Assembly (NCBI GenBank): GCA_021740045.1
Contig: JAIPAP010000012.1
Coordinates: forward strand, 1-48,558
Source of the DNA: Bacteroidales bacterium
GTDB taxonomy: Bacteria; Bacteroidota; Bacteroidia; Bacteroidales; JAIPAP01
Reading direction: 5' to 3'
Length of the DNA stretch: 48,558 bases
Each line of letters opens with the position of its first letter. Position 1 is the first letter of the stretch. This document shows, piece after piece, positions 35,181 to 42,826 of the stretch. The notes below the pieces were generated by a model, which had not been told where the DNA came from, searched no databases, and saw only the letters and a program-made list of their open reading frames with translations. The position numbers and the translations under genes are program-made.

Positions 35181-35233
35181 AAGGTTTCAAACCCTGAAAC
35201 TGTGCCTTTGGACCAGGGGAAGGGTTGAAAACC
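35181..35233. repeat. Copy 2 of a dispersed repeat
   Basis: AAGGTTTCAAACCCTGAAAC through CCTTTGGACC to AGGGTTGAAAACC, similar in order and spacing to 31258-31308. The ends (GGTTTCAAACCC, GGGTTGAAAACC) form an imperfect inverted repeat. Confidence 0.55.
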
Positions 35234-35329
35234 GTAATAAAAGGACGTTTCTTTTGCCCGGAATTTAGCGTCCCTACGGGACAGGTGTAAAGCGGTTGGT
35301 TACAAACATAGAACATATGCCTTCATGGT

Positions 35330-35616
35330 TTAAGGAAAGAATTTGTAAATGTCTTTCCGATGCAGCAAGCGTTTAAATATCAGGTTGTTATTTTCATATA
35401 TAATACCAGCTCGATATTCACCGAACCTTATTCGATAATAATTGTGATACCCTTTGAGTTTCGATAAATTTGGAATTTCTGTAATATTCTGATATCCCTA
35501 ATTTTACTAAACACAAAATCTTCAATTCGGATTCTGTCTTGTTTAGGAATGCGTGATTACCACCTTGTTTGATAAGGGATATGCTTTTTTAAACTCTTAT
35601 GATAGACATGTAACAT
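35330..35616 (-). pseudogene. Broken RelE/ParE-family toxin gene
   Basis: On the minus strand one frame gives [20 protein letters not shown] (up to about 35480); the next frame continues with [20 protein letters not shown] and then [20 protein letters not shown] to a stop at 35330. These blocks match the C-terminal two-thirds of RelE-type toxins (KLKGYxxYYRIRxGxYR, LHRKxIYxxFP). A single frameshift divides them. Upstream the frame from ATG 35616 is closed by a TGG-TAA after 19 codons, so the N-terminus is also lost. No antitoxin is visible; the permease gene at 35653 begins immediately beyond. Confidence 0.75.
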
Positions 35617-35652
35617 TTCTCCATACCAAAGGTCGTTGAAAGAAAAACAACC

Positions 35653-38070
35653 ATGTACCGTAACTATTTGCTGATCGCTTTACGCAATCTGAAGAAAAAC
35701 AAGGTTTTTGCATTGATCAATATCCTCGGGCTGGCCATCGGGCTGGCTTCCTTCTTGTTCATTTTTATGTTTGTGTGGGATGAGCTGCAATATGATCAGT
35801 ATCATCACCAAAAGGATAATATCTACCGCATGCTGATCAAAGGGAAAAAGAGCGGCAAGCGACAGGCCATTTCACCGGGCGTGGCAGCGCCGCTTATCCG
35901 GGAAAACCTCCCCGAAGTGAAAAGCCTCTGCCGCTTAATCGGGCGGAACCCTACTTTACGCTATCAAGACCGTCAGTTTAAGGAAGAAGATTTCATTTGC
36001 GTCGATTCCACTTTGTTTCAGCTGTTCGACTGGAAACTGGTGAAAGGAAATCCCGAAACTGCCCTGGAAGGACCCGGATCGGTGATCCTCTCCCAAACTT
36101 CGGTCAGGAAATATTTTGGCGAAGATAACCCCATAGGGAAAACGCTGCTTTATGAAAACGAACAACGCTTGAAAGTAACCGGTGTTTATGAAGACATTCC
36201 CAGGCATTCGCATTACCGTTTCGATTTTGCCGCTTCCATGGATCTGATTGAAAAAGTAAACCCATACGCACTTAGCCATTGGGGGAACTCCTCGGCTTAT
36301 CTTTATTTACTATTACAAAATGGTGCCGATCCAAAAAACGTGAGCCAAAAGATCCACGAAGTGGTTATCCGGCATCAGGATGGAACATCATACAAGAATG
36401 CAATATTCGAATTGCAAGCCTTAACGGATATTCACATCGGTTCGGGAAAGGTGCAGTGGGAAATTGCCGAACAGGCCAACCTCCAGACTATTTATTCTTT
36501 CTCATTGATCGCCATTCTCATTTTAGCTATTGCATGCTTTAACTTCATGAACCTTTCCACTGCATGCGCCGGCGCCCGGGCCAAGGAAGTGGGCATGCGC
36601 AAGGTTCTGGGTGCTAACAAGCCCATGCTGATCCGGCAGTTTATCGGGGAATCCGCTTTATATGTTTTGCTGGCAGTGATCATTGCGTTGGTGATCATCG
36701 GTTCCCTTTTTCAACCTTTTAACATCTTAACCGGCAAATCATTGGGATATGCTGCCATGATGGATCCCGGTTTTCTGGGACTGCTGGCCATTTTGATCCT
36801 CCTGGTGTCGCTGTTGGCCGGTAGCTATCCCGCTTTTATCCTTTCACGTTTCCGGCCGGTAACTGTCCTGAAAGGAAATCGCATGGTGCATAATCATGAT
36901 CAACATCAAAAAAGCGGGTTTCAATTCCGATTCAGGCAGGTGCTGGTTACCCTGCAGTTTGCCATTTCTATCCTGCTAATCATTGCTACCTTGTTTGTTA
37001 CCCGTCAAATGGATTATATACGAAAGAAAGACCTTGGCTTTTCGAAGGATCAGATAGTGACGGTAAAGAACCCCTATAACGAGAAAATGGAGGAACGCTA
37101 TGATCGCTTCAGGGAAGCCATGCTGAGCAACCCGAATGTGCTTGCATTTACGGCCTCGCATAACATTCCTTCCAAGCGCCTTAACAATTACAGCGGCGGA
37201 TTCCGCCTCCAGAACCAACCCGATTCCGAAGGCAAGCATATGGGTTTTACTTCGGTAGAATATGATTTTTTTAAGATCATGAAAACCAAAATACTATTGG
37301 GCAGGGATTTTTCAAAGGAGCTTTCCACAGATGAAGGCAATGCGGTGATCATTAATGAAAAGGCATTAAAAATGCTGGGGGTTAAAGATCCCATCGGACA
37401 AAAAATCATGGGCTTTTACAATGGTAAATCCAAACGCATCGTCGGGGTGGCTGAAAATATGCACTTCACCTCGCTACATGAGGAAGTGCTGCCCATGGTA
37501 TTTTTTGTCCAGAAAGGAAGCTATCCGCCTTACACCCTCAATTTCATTGTCCGCATCAGCAATCAAAATGTATTTCAAACCATAGATGCCATGGAAAAAA
37601 CCTGGATCGACATAGCCCCTGAGTGGCCGTTTGAGTTCTCGTTTTTGGATGAACGGATTGACCGGCTCTATCGCACCGAGCAAAGAACTTCAACCCTGAT
37701 CAATATTTTTACCTTGCTGGCTATTTTCATCTCCTTTTTGGGACTTTTTGGATTGACACTTTATGTATTGGAATCAAAAACCAAGGAGATTGGGATCAGG
37801 AAAGTGATGGGTGCTAAGTTGTCCGATATTTTTAATATGGTCTCCCGCGAATTCCTTATATTGCTCATCATAGCTAATGTGATCGCCTGGCCACTGGCAT
37901 ACCTGGCCATGGAAGATTGGTTGAATAATTTTGCCTATGCCATTTCCCTAAAACCTGTTCCTTTTATTATAGCTGCTTTCATCACCTTTAGTGTTGTTAT
38001 GGTGACCATAGGTTTTCAAACCATACGATCGGTCAGACGAAAACCCGTGGAAGCATTGCGTTATGAGTAA
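35653..38070 (+). CDS. FtsX/MacB-like ABC transporter permease (paralogue 5)
   Basis: The 805-residue protein has TM1 (FALINILGLAIGLASFLFIF), a periplasmic domain, first FtsX unit with AKEVGMRKVLGAN, a longer His/Gln-rich linker (HNHDQHQKSGFQFR) before the central helix (VLVTLQFAISILLIIATLFV), second periplasmic domain and second FtsX unit with TKEIGIRKVMGAK, ending KPVEALRYE. It is about 5.8 kb from paralogue 4, with the REP/DGR-target/TA segment between them, which may have inserted into a once continuous permease array. The DUF6263-like gene starts 84 bp downstream. Confidence 0.9.
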   Translation: MYRNYLLIALRNLKKNKVFALINILGLAIGLASFLFIFMFVWDELQYDQYHHQKDNIYRMLIKGKKSGKRQAISPGVAAPLIRENLPEVKSLCRLIGRNPTLRYQDRQFKEEDFICVDSTLFQLFDWKLVKGNPETALEGPGSVILSQTSVRKYFGEDNPIGKTLLYENEQRLKVTGVYEDIPRHSHYRFDFAASMDLIEKVNPYALSHWGNSSAYLYLLLQNGADPKNVSQKIHEVVIRHQDGTSYKNAIFELQALTDIHIGSGKVQWEIAEQANLQTIYSFSLIAILILAIACFNFMNLSTACAGARAKEVGMRKVLGANKPMLIRQFIGESALYVLLAVIIALVIIGSLFQPFNILTGKSLGYAAMMDPGFLGLLAILILLVSLLAGSYPAFILSRFRPVTVLKGNRMVHNHDQHQKSGFQFRFRQVLVTLQFAISILLIIATLFVTRQMDYIRKKDLGFSKDQIVTVKNPYNEKMEERYDRFREAMLSNPNVLAFTASHNIPSKRLNNYSGGFRLQNQPDSEGKHMGFTSVEYDFFKIMKTKILLGRDFSKELSTDEGNAVIINEKALKMLGVKDPIGQKIMGFYNGKSKRIVGVAENMHFTSLHEEVLPMVFFVQKGSYPPYTLNFIVRISNQNVFQTIDAMEKTWIDIAPEWPFEFSFLDERIDRLYRTEQRTSTLINIFTLLAIFISFLGLFGLTLYVLESKTKEIGIRKVMGAKLSDIFNMVSREFLILLIIANVIAWPLAYLAMEDWLNNFAYAISLKPVPFIIAAFITFSVVMVTIGFQTIRSVRRKPVEALRYE

Positions 38071-38154
38071 ATTAATAAAACTGCTCCATATGTAAACCTG
38101 AACAGATTGCGTTATTCCTTGTTGATTGTGAGTAAACCCAAACAAAACGGAACC

Positions 38155-39081
38155 ATGAAATTAAAAGGATTTCTTACAATCACTTTAGCCCTGATCGTGA
38201 TAAGCACCATAGGGCAAACAGTAAACCTGAGCTTGAAGCTTCCTGTAGGGAATAAATACCAGGTGGTTACAGCCACAGAGCAAACCATACAACAGGATGT
38301 AATGGGCCAGAAACAAAACGTCTACCAGTACCATGAGATCATCAACACCATGGTTGTTGACGGTAAAACCGATGATCAATATACAGTTGAGTACGAATAT
38401 GCCGATGTTGTGTATAAACAATTGCTCGATCAGCGCGAAATTGTCGCTTATAACTCGAAAACCCACGAAGGCCCGGTTCCTGCCGAAGCAAAAAGCTGGG
38501 CTAACTTATTGAATAAGAAATTCAATATTATCGTAAAAGATAATGGAGATATTATAGATGTGAATGGCATCGATGACATGCTCAGCAAAATGGTTGATGA
38601 GTATGAAGTGAATACCGACCAGGATCGCAAAGACCTGAAAGAACGCCTGGAAAAGCAGTTTGGCAAGCAAAACATTAAAGACATGGTGGAACCCATGTAT
38701 GATTACCTTCCGGGTAAATCTGTAAATGTTGGTGATAGCTGGAAAGAAAGCCGTACCATTAAATCGACCTTCGAATTTACCCTTAACTCCACCTATACAC
38801 TCAAATCCATTGAAGGTGATAAAGTAACCGTCGAAATAAATTCCGAGCTTTCTACCGGCGAAAATGGTTCTTCGTTCTACCAGGGCGGAAATCAAATGAC
38901 AGCACAGGTAGACGGCACTCAAAATGGGACTATGATCATCGACCGCGAAACCGGCCTGATCATGGAAGCCAACATGGAACAGGACATGACCGGCGAAATG
39001 GTGCTTGAGCAAGCGGAGCAATCCTTCAGCATCCCTATGCAATTGGAAACCAGCATCGCAATTACCACTGCTGAGCTGTAG
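38155..39081 (+). CDS. Secreted protein, DUF6263-like
   Basis: Start chosen at ATG 38155, which directly precedes a signal peptide (MKLKGFLTITLALIVISTIG). The frame remains open back to 38107, but that adds a polar stretch before the signal. The 308-residue product is mostly beta-strands and amphipathic helix: LSLKLPVGNKYQVVTATEQT near the N-terminus, DMLSKMVDEYEVNTDQDRKD in the middle, LPGKSVNVGDSWKES, and a C-terminal IDRETGLIMEANMEQDMTGE. The layout fits the Bacteroidota periplasmic family I know as DUF6263 (name from memory). Function unknown. It may be cotranscribed with permease 5. Confidence 0.65.
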   Translation: MKLKGFLTITLALIVISTIGQTVNLSLKLPVGNKYQVVTATEQTIQQDVMGQKQNVYQYHEIINTMVVDGKTDDQYTVEYEYADVVYKQLLDQREIVAYNSKTHEGPVPAEAKSWANLLNKKFNIIVKDNGDIIDVNGIDDMLSKMVDEYEVNTDQDRKDLKERLEKQFGKQNIKDMVEPMYDYLPGKSVNVGDSWKESRTIKSTFEFTLNSTYTLKSIEGDKVTVEINSELSTGENGSSFYQGGNQMTAQVDGTQNGTMIIDRETGLIMEANMEQDMTGEMVLEQAEQSFSIPMQLETSIAITTAEL

Positions 39082-39223
39082 GAAAGGAGCAAAAGGAAAA
39101 TGAAGATATTCTGGCAAGCCTAAACTTTGCTAAACTATACCTTTCCGGGAGGTCGATTAATGAAGTTGCTTAATGAGATTTTTATGTGATGAACCTTATT
39201 TGAATGTTAGCATTTTACCCGTT

Positions 39224-39287
39224 AACCAATCAACCAATCAACCAATTAACAAATCAACCAATTAACCAATCAACCAATCAACTGATT
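39224..39287 (+). repeat. AACCAATC octamer tandem repeat, 8 units
   Basis: Eight consecutive 8-base units: AACCAATC twice, AACCAATT, AACAAATC, AACCAATT, AACCAATC twice, AACTGATT. The same unit makes up the shorter tract near 24551-24589. Confidence 0.92.
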
Positions 39288-39361
39288 ACTCAACTGTCCA
39301 AAGAACAACATAGCATGATGTAAGCTTATATCTTTCTACAATTCAATTGTGGATAATCTCT

Positions 39362-39369
39362 TACTTTTG
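39362..39369 (+). promoter_or_regulatory. -7 box of the radical SAM gene
   Basis: TACTTTTG is an exact TAnnTTTG match 16 bases before ATG 39385. It lies downstream of the GTG at 39349, which argues that translation starts at 39385. Confidence 0.5.
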
Positions 39370-39384
39370 CCCAAAATTTCACCT

Positions 39385-40164
39385 ATGGGAGGAATCTTAT
39401 TCGACAGCATTGTATTCGGACCGGTTCGTAGCCGGCGGTTTGGCGTTTCACTGGGCATTAACGTGCTTCCCACCGACTCGAAGTTCTGTACCTTCGACTG
39501 CGTTTATTGCGAATGCGGCTGGACCTATAAAAGCGATATGCGCAACGCCCGCTTTTATTCCCGACAGGAAATCCGCGAAGCCATGGAAAGTGATTTCCCC
39601 AAACTATTCGAAAAAGATATTATCCCCGATAACATCACCTTTGCCGGTAACGGCGAACCAACTGCACATCCTAAATTCGAAGGCATTATCGATGACACCA
39701 TTGAAATGCGCAACCGGTATTTTCCACAGGCCGAGATCACCGTTTTGACCAATGCTACCTTATTGCACAAAGAATCGGTAAACCGCGCCTTACAAAAGAT
39801 CAGGAACAGCATTCTTAAGCTGGATACGGGAAAGGAAGAAACTTTCCAAAAGATCAACCGTCCTTTGCAAAACATTAGCCTCCATCATATTGTTGATCAG
39901 ATTAAAACATTCAAGGGCAGGAAAATTATCCAAACCTTGTTTGTGCGTGGTAAATACAACGGCGACAGTATCGATAATACCACAGAGGTGGAGATCGCAA
40001 CCTGGCTGAATACCTTACGGGACATTCAGCCCAATAAAGTGATGATCTATCCCATTGACCGGTCAACACCGGCCGGTGAGTTGGAGCGCATTCCCGGCAC
40101 TGAGCTGGATGCCATAGCTGAAAGGGTTCGCGCCGAAGGATTTACCACCGAAGTTTATTATTAG
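39385..40164 (+). CDS. Radical SAM protein
   Basis: The 259-residue protein from ATG 39385 carries the radical SAM cluster CTFDCVYC (Cys35, Cys39, Cys42), with an extra Cys44 in CEC, and the second motif FAGNGEPTAHP that binds S-adenosylmethionine. The N-terminus FDSIVFGPVRSRRFGVSLGI is typical of a small family whose members I have seen annotated only as radical SAM proteins. It ends 24 bp before the pterin dehydratase gene, so the two are probably cotranscribed. The substrate is unknown. Confidence 0.88.
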   Translation: MGGILFDSIVFGPVRSRRFGVSLGINVLPTDSKFCTFDCVYCECGWTYKSDMRNARFYSRQEIREAMESDFPKLFEKDIIPDNITFAGNGEPTAHPKFEGIIDDTIEMRNRYFPQAEITVLTNATLLHKESVNRALQKIRNSILKLDTGKEETFQKINRPLQNISLHHIVDQIKTFKGRKIIQTLFVRGKYNGDSIDNTTEVEIATWLNTLRDIQPNKVMIYPIDRSTPAGELERIPGTELDAIAERVRAEGFTTEVYY

Positions 40165-40188
40165 AAAATCAAAAAAACGGAGGTAAAC

Positions 40189-40416
40189 ATGTGGAAAGAA
40201 GAAAATAATAAACTGACAAGAACCTTTGAGTTCAAAAATTTTGTAGAAGCCTTTTCATTCATGACGCAGGTAGCCCTGCTGGCCGAAAAGCGCGACCATC
40301 ACCCCGATTGGAGCAATTCCTATAACAAGGTCGAGATCAGCCTGATGTCGCATGATGTAGGAAAGATAACCGAACGCGACCGTGAACTGGCATCAAAGAT
40401 CGATGAGCTGGTTTAA
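40189..40416 (+). CDS. 4a-hydroxytetrahydrobiopterin dehydratase (pterin carbinolamine dehydratase)
   Basis: The 75-residue protein contains the family signature EKRDHHPDWSNSYNKVEISL (His37, His38, Pro39, Trp41) and the second block MSHDVGKITERDRELA (His55, Asp56). It dehydrates 4a-hydroxy-tetrahydropterin, regenerating the cofactor of aromatic amino acid hydroxylases; many bacteria without such hydroxylases also keep it, possibly for molybdopterin or folate chemistry. It is shorter than the usual 95-115 residues because the N-terminal extension is missing, but the active-site part is whole. A GGAGG Shine-Dalgarno (40179-40183) precedes the ATG. Confidence 0.9.
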   Translation: MWKEENNKLTRTFEFKNFVEAFSFMTQVALLAEKRDHHPDWSNSYNKVEISLMSHDVGKITERDRELASKIDELV

Positions 40417-40458
40417 TTTTAAAGCATATATTGAAAATAATTTTCTACCTTCGGGATA

Positions 40459-40860
40459 ATGTTGCAACATTACCCGGTAAAAATATTATTGGCTTTTGGG
40501 GAGACCTTTAGCGGCAATGAAGGCTTGTACAAGTGGTTGTTGAATCATGGTTATCCTGAATTAGCTGCATTATCCAGCGCCATTCGGGGCAGCGAGAATG
40601 CTTTCCAATGGTTGCTGGATAATGGCTTTCAAAGCCTCGCCGCTCTGGACAGTGCCATCGATAAAAAGCAAGACGCACTTAACTGGCTGCAGAATAATAA
40701 CTATCCTTTGCTATCATACCTTGCCCAGGCTGTTCATCAAAATCAGGAAGCCATCAACTGGCTTCGACAAAGGGATTTGGGCATCTTCATCCACCTTGCC
40801 ATGAAAATCCGCAATTTCCGCGAAAGCCAGTTTTTTGACCCCCATAAACCGCCGTTTTAG
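40459..40860 (+). CDS. Small helical-repeat protein, uncharacterised
   Basis: The 133-residue protein is built from about three and a half copies of a repeat of roughly 32-34 residues: YKWLLNHGYPELAALSSAI, FQWLLDNGFQSLAALDSAID, LNWLQNNNYPLLSYLAQAV, INWLRQRDLGIFIHLAMKI. Each looks like two short helices, as in ankyrin- or HEAT-like stacks. There is no signal peptide or membrane segment, so it is cytoplasmic. A TACCTTCG box at 40446 lies only 5 bases before the ATG, so a nearly leaderless transcript is possible. I do not recognise the family; a protein-binding role is the only reasonable guess. Confidence 0.65.
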   Translation: MLQHYPVKILLAFGETFSGNEGLYKWLLNHGYPELAALSSAIRGSENAFQWLLDNGFQSLAALDSAIDKKQDALNWLQNNNYPLLSYLAQAVHQNQEAINWLRQRDLGIFIHLAMKIRNFRESQFFDPHKPPF

Positions 40861-40982
40861 AAAAGACTAGTTCCAAGAGCCTTTTGTATGGTAAAGTTTA
40901 ACTTAGCTTAAGGCGAAAATTTAAATCCATCGAGTCATAATCCAAAATAGAATTTCAAAGACTGCTATACAATTATCGCCAC

Positions 40983-41174
40983 TTAATTCTTTATTGCCTT
41001 TGGTTTCTTTAACTTAGAAAGATCAGATTTGATGCCTTCCAAGACAGATAATGCAATTCCAGTACCATAGTCAACATCGGTATTATCTTTTAAAGCATTC
41101 TCACGCTTTTGAAATTCAGGTAACAAATCTTTCTTTAATTGTTCTATGTTATTAAATGACTTTTGCTTTTTCAT
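40983..41174 (-). CDS. Small charged protein linked to the Ntn-hydrolase-like gene
   Basis: The 63-residue product is Lys-rich and mostly helical (IEQLKKDLLPEFQKRENALK, LSVLEGIKSDLSKLKK). It begins only 4 bases after the stop of the proteasome-like gene, in the same direction, and shares its low GC content, so the pair is probably cotranscribed and transferred together. No known family is recognised. It could be a partner, inhibitor or substrate of the larger protein; this is inference from position only. Confidence 0.6.
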   Translation of the reverse strand: MKKQKSFNNIEQLKKDLLPEFQKRENALKDNTDVDYGTGIALSVLEGIKSDLSKLKKPKAIKN

Positions 41175-41178
41175 AGTT

Positions 41179-42477
41179 CTATTTATTTAAATAATTCATA
41201 AAAAAGTGTTGATTCAATTCACGTTCAAAATAGTGCTTACGCCTTATCCATATTAAACCATCTCCTTTAGAAATTACTGCTACATCAATTGGGCCACCCA
41301 CTGTTTCTTCGTCCATGGATATTTTTTTCCTTAAGCATGTAAGATTTACTAAAGACTCTGCCATTTCAGCTAATTCATTTTTTGGTAAAAAGGTAACCAC
41401 TTTTAGAATCGGTTCAATGAAATGTCGATACTGTATTTCATCAATTTTTTTTATACCTTCCCTTAAATTACTATTTGTAATTTTTTTCAACTGCTTTATT
41501 AAATCTTCTTCAACATCTTGCTCAACATCCTCAACTAATTTGCTGATAATAAGTCTAGGGTAATTGTCAATGGTCTCACTTATTAAATTGTTATATAATT
41601 TATAAAAAAGTGGTGAGATACCATTAATAAATGTTTGCACCATTTCCATTTGTGCAAAAGGATTTATTATAGCACTTTTATCATAATCGACCTGTTCGAA
41701 ATTAGTTTGCTTATATTTTAATATATTATTAGCGATCCCTTCAATAGAATATGATATTATTGATGGAAATATTTCATCTTCGCCAAAACCTGTAATAACT
41801 ACACCCGATATTCCTGAATTTGATATTCCTTCAGGAAAGCAGAGAAAAAGGTTAGTTGCTATCTTTGAAAGTGAATTTTTAGCTTTTTGCGATAAAGGTA
41901 TTTTTTCAAATATGTCCTTGAGTGCTGATTCATATATTTTATTATACTTCTCAGAAAGTTCTTTTTCCACTTCGCGTTTATTATCTACATTACACTCACC
42001 AGCCTCCCATCTTTTAAGATTATTGGAAATTATTTCATCAGCAATAGTTTCAATCCGGTTGACCTCAATATTCCCCTCCTTTTCGATAGTTTTTTCAATC
42101 GTTTTTAGAACTTCATTTCTGATTTCCAGAAAATATCCATAAATACAACCTTTTGCATACTTCTCTTGTTCACTCTCAGGAAACAGATTAGATTCGTTTT
42201 TTAAGAACTTAATGAATTCTTCCCCATACTGCATAAGTTGATCAAACTTTTTATCACGCAATTTTTTCCTAAAAATTTTTATAATTGTTTCCCATGGCAC
42301 TCCCATAAAATTGGCATTTCCATAGATCATTACGCCAACGGGATGATACTTTGAGAGAGAAAATATTTTATTTGCGGAAGAAAATATCTTTTGTCGTGAT
42401 TGACCATTACCAGTTGAGGCACTGTCTGCTGCAATTGCAACAGCTTCTCTATTCAATATAGCTACTTCTGCTGTCAT
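41179..42477 (-). CDS. Proteasome-like Ntn-hydrolase candidate, uncharacterised
   Basis: The N-terminus MTAEVAILNREAVAIAADSA closely follows the start of proteasome beta subunits and HslV. After Met removal the first residue is Thr1, and Asp falls at position 17 (AIAAD) exactly as in proteasomes. A Lys in SSANKIF (Lys36) could be the equivalent of Lys33, and the strand GVMIYGNANFMG parallels the Gly47 turn. Beyond about residue 90 the 432-residue protein is largely helical and charged and does not resemble a proteasome, so the Ntn fold, if real, is followed by a long extra domain; GVVITGFGEDEIFPS (about 225-240) could be a later core strand. No signal peptide. The gene is strikingly AT-rich beside lipA. 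I recall similar unannotated proteins but no assigned function. Confidence 0.6.
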   Translation of the reverse strand: MTAEVAILNREAVAIAADSASTGNGQSRQKIFSSANKIFSLSKYHPVGVMIYGNANFMGVPWETIIKIFRKKLRDKKFDQLMQYGEEFIKFLKNESNLFPESEQEKYAKGCIYGYFLEIRNEVLKTIEKTIEKEGNIEVNRIETIADEIISNNLKRWEAGECNVDNKREVEKELSEKYNKIYESALKDIFEKIPLSQKAKNSLSKIATNLFLCFPEGISNSGISGVVITGFGEDEIFPSIISYSIEGIANNILKYKQTNFEQVDYDKSAIINPFAQMEMVQTFINGISPLFYKLYNNLISETIDNYPRLIISKLVEDVEQDVEEDLIKQLKKITNSNLREGIKKIDEIQYRHFIEPILKVVTFLPKNELAEMAESLVNLTCLRKKISMDEETVGGPIDVAVISKGDGLIWIRRKHYFERELNQHFFMNYLNK

Positions 42478-42795
42478 AATACTTAGTGAATAATAAATAT
42501 ATATCTTCTTTCCAATTCTGTCATTTTAATATTCTGCAAATTACAGATAATTATTTATTAAGCATTAAAATTAATTAAATTTTTCGATTTATAGAATAGA
42601 CATGACTTAATCTAAAGTTAAAAACTAGTTCAAAAAACTATAGAGGTTATAGCTTTTGGTCGAGCCCCTAGAAATCGGACAATTTGGTTTTAGCATGTAA
42701 AAATAGTCATTTTCTTGTAAATTACAGGATCAATCCCATGGACCTATGCAGAACAAGGATTATGAATTCACGGAATAATCTTCTCCATAAATCCT
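42478..42795. other. AT-rich intergenic region without a gene
   Basis: Divergent spacer between the proteasome-like gene (minus) and lipA (plus). No open frame with coding character, palindrome or repeat stands out. AT content is highest next to the proteasome-like gene, marking the probable edge of the transferred unit. Confidence 0.5.
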
Positions 42796-42803
42796 TAACT
42801 TTG
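42796..42803 (+). promoter_or_regulatory. -7 box of the lipA-lipB transcript
   Basis: TAACTTTG is an exact TAnnTTTG match 23 bases before the lipA ATG. I did not find a good -33 TTTG. Confidence 0.5.
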
Positions 42804-42826
42804 TCCTTTCATTTGAAAAATATTCG

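Noticed and set aside
29835-35652. DGR reverse transcriptase, accessory protein or template repeat near the variable regions
   Set aside because: I searched by eye for an RT-type protein, a small helical-bundle accessory gene and a second AAC-rich copy of the variable region. The flank GGCACCTGACTGAGAAACC occurs only in the two FISUMP copies, so none is present in this window.
38107-38154. Upstream start for the DUF6263-like protein
   Set aside because: It would place 16 polar residues before a normal signal peptide beginning at ATG 38155.
42478-42826. Possible riboswitch or RNA gene before lipA
   Set aside because: No stem-loop series or conserved motif was recognisable; the sequence is simply AT-rich.
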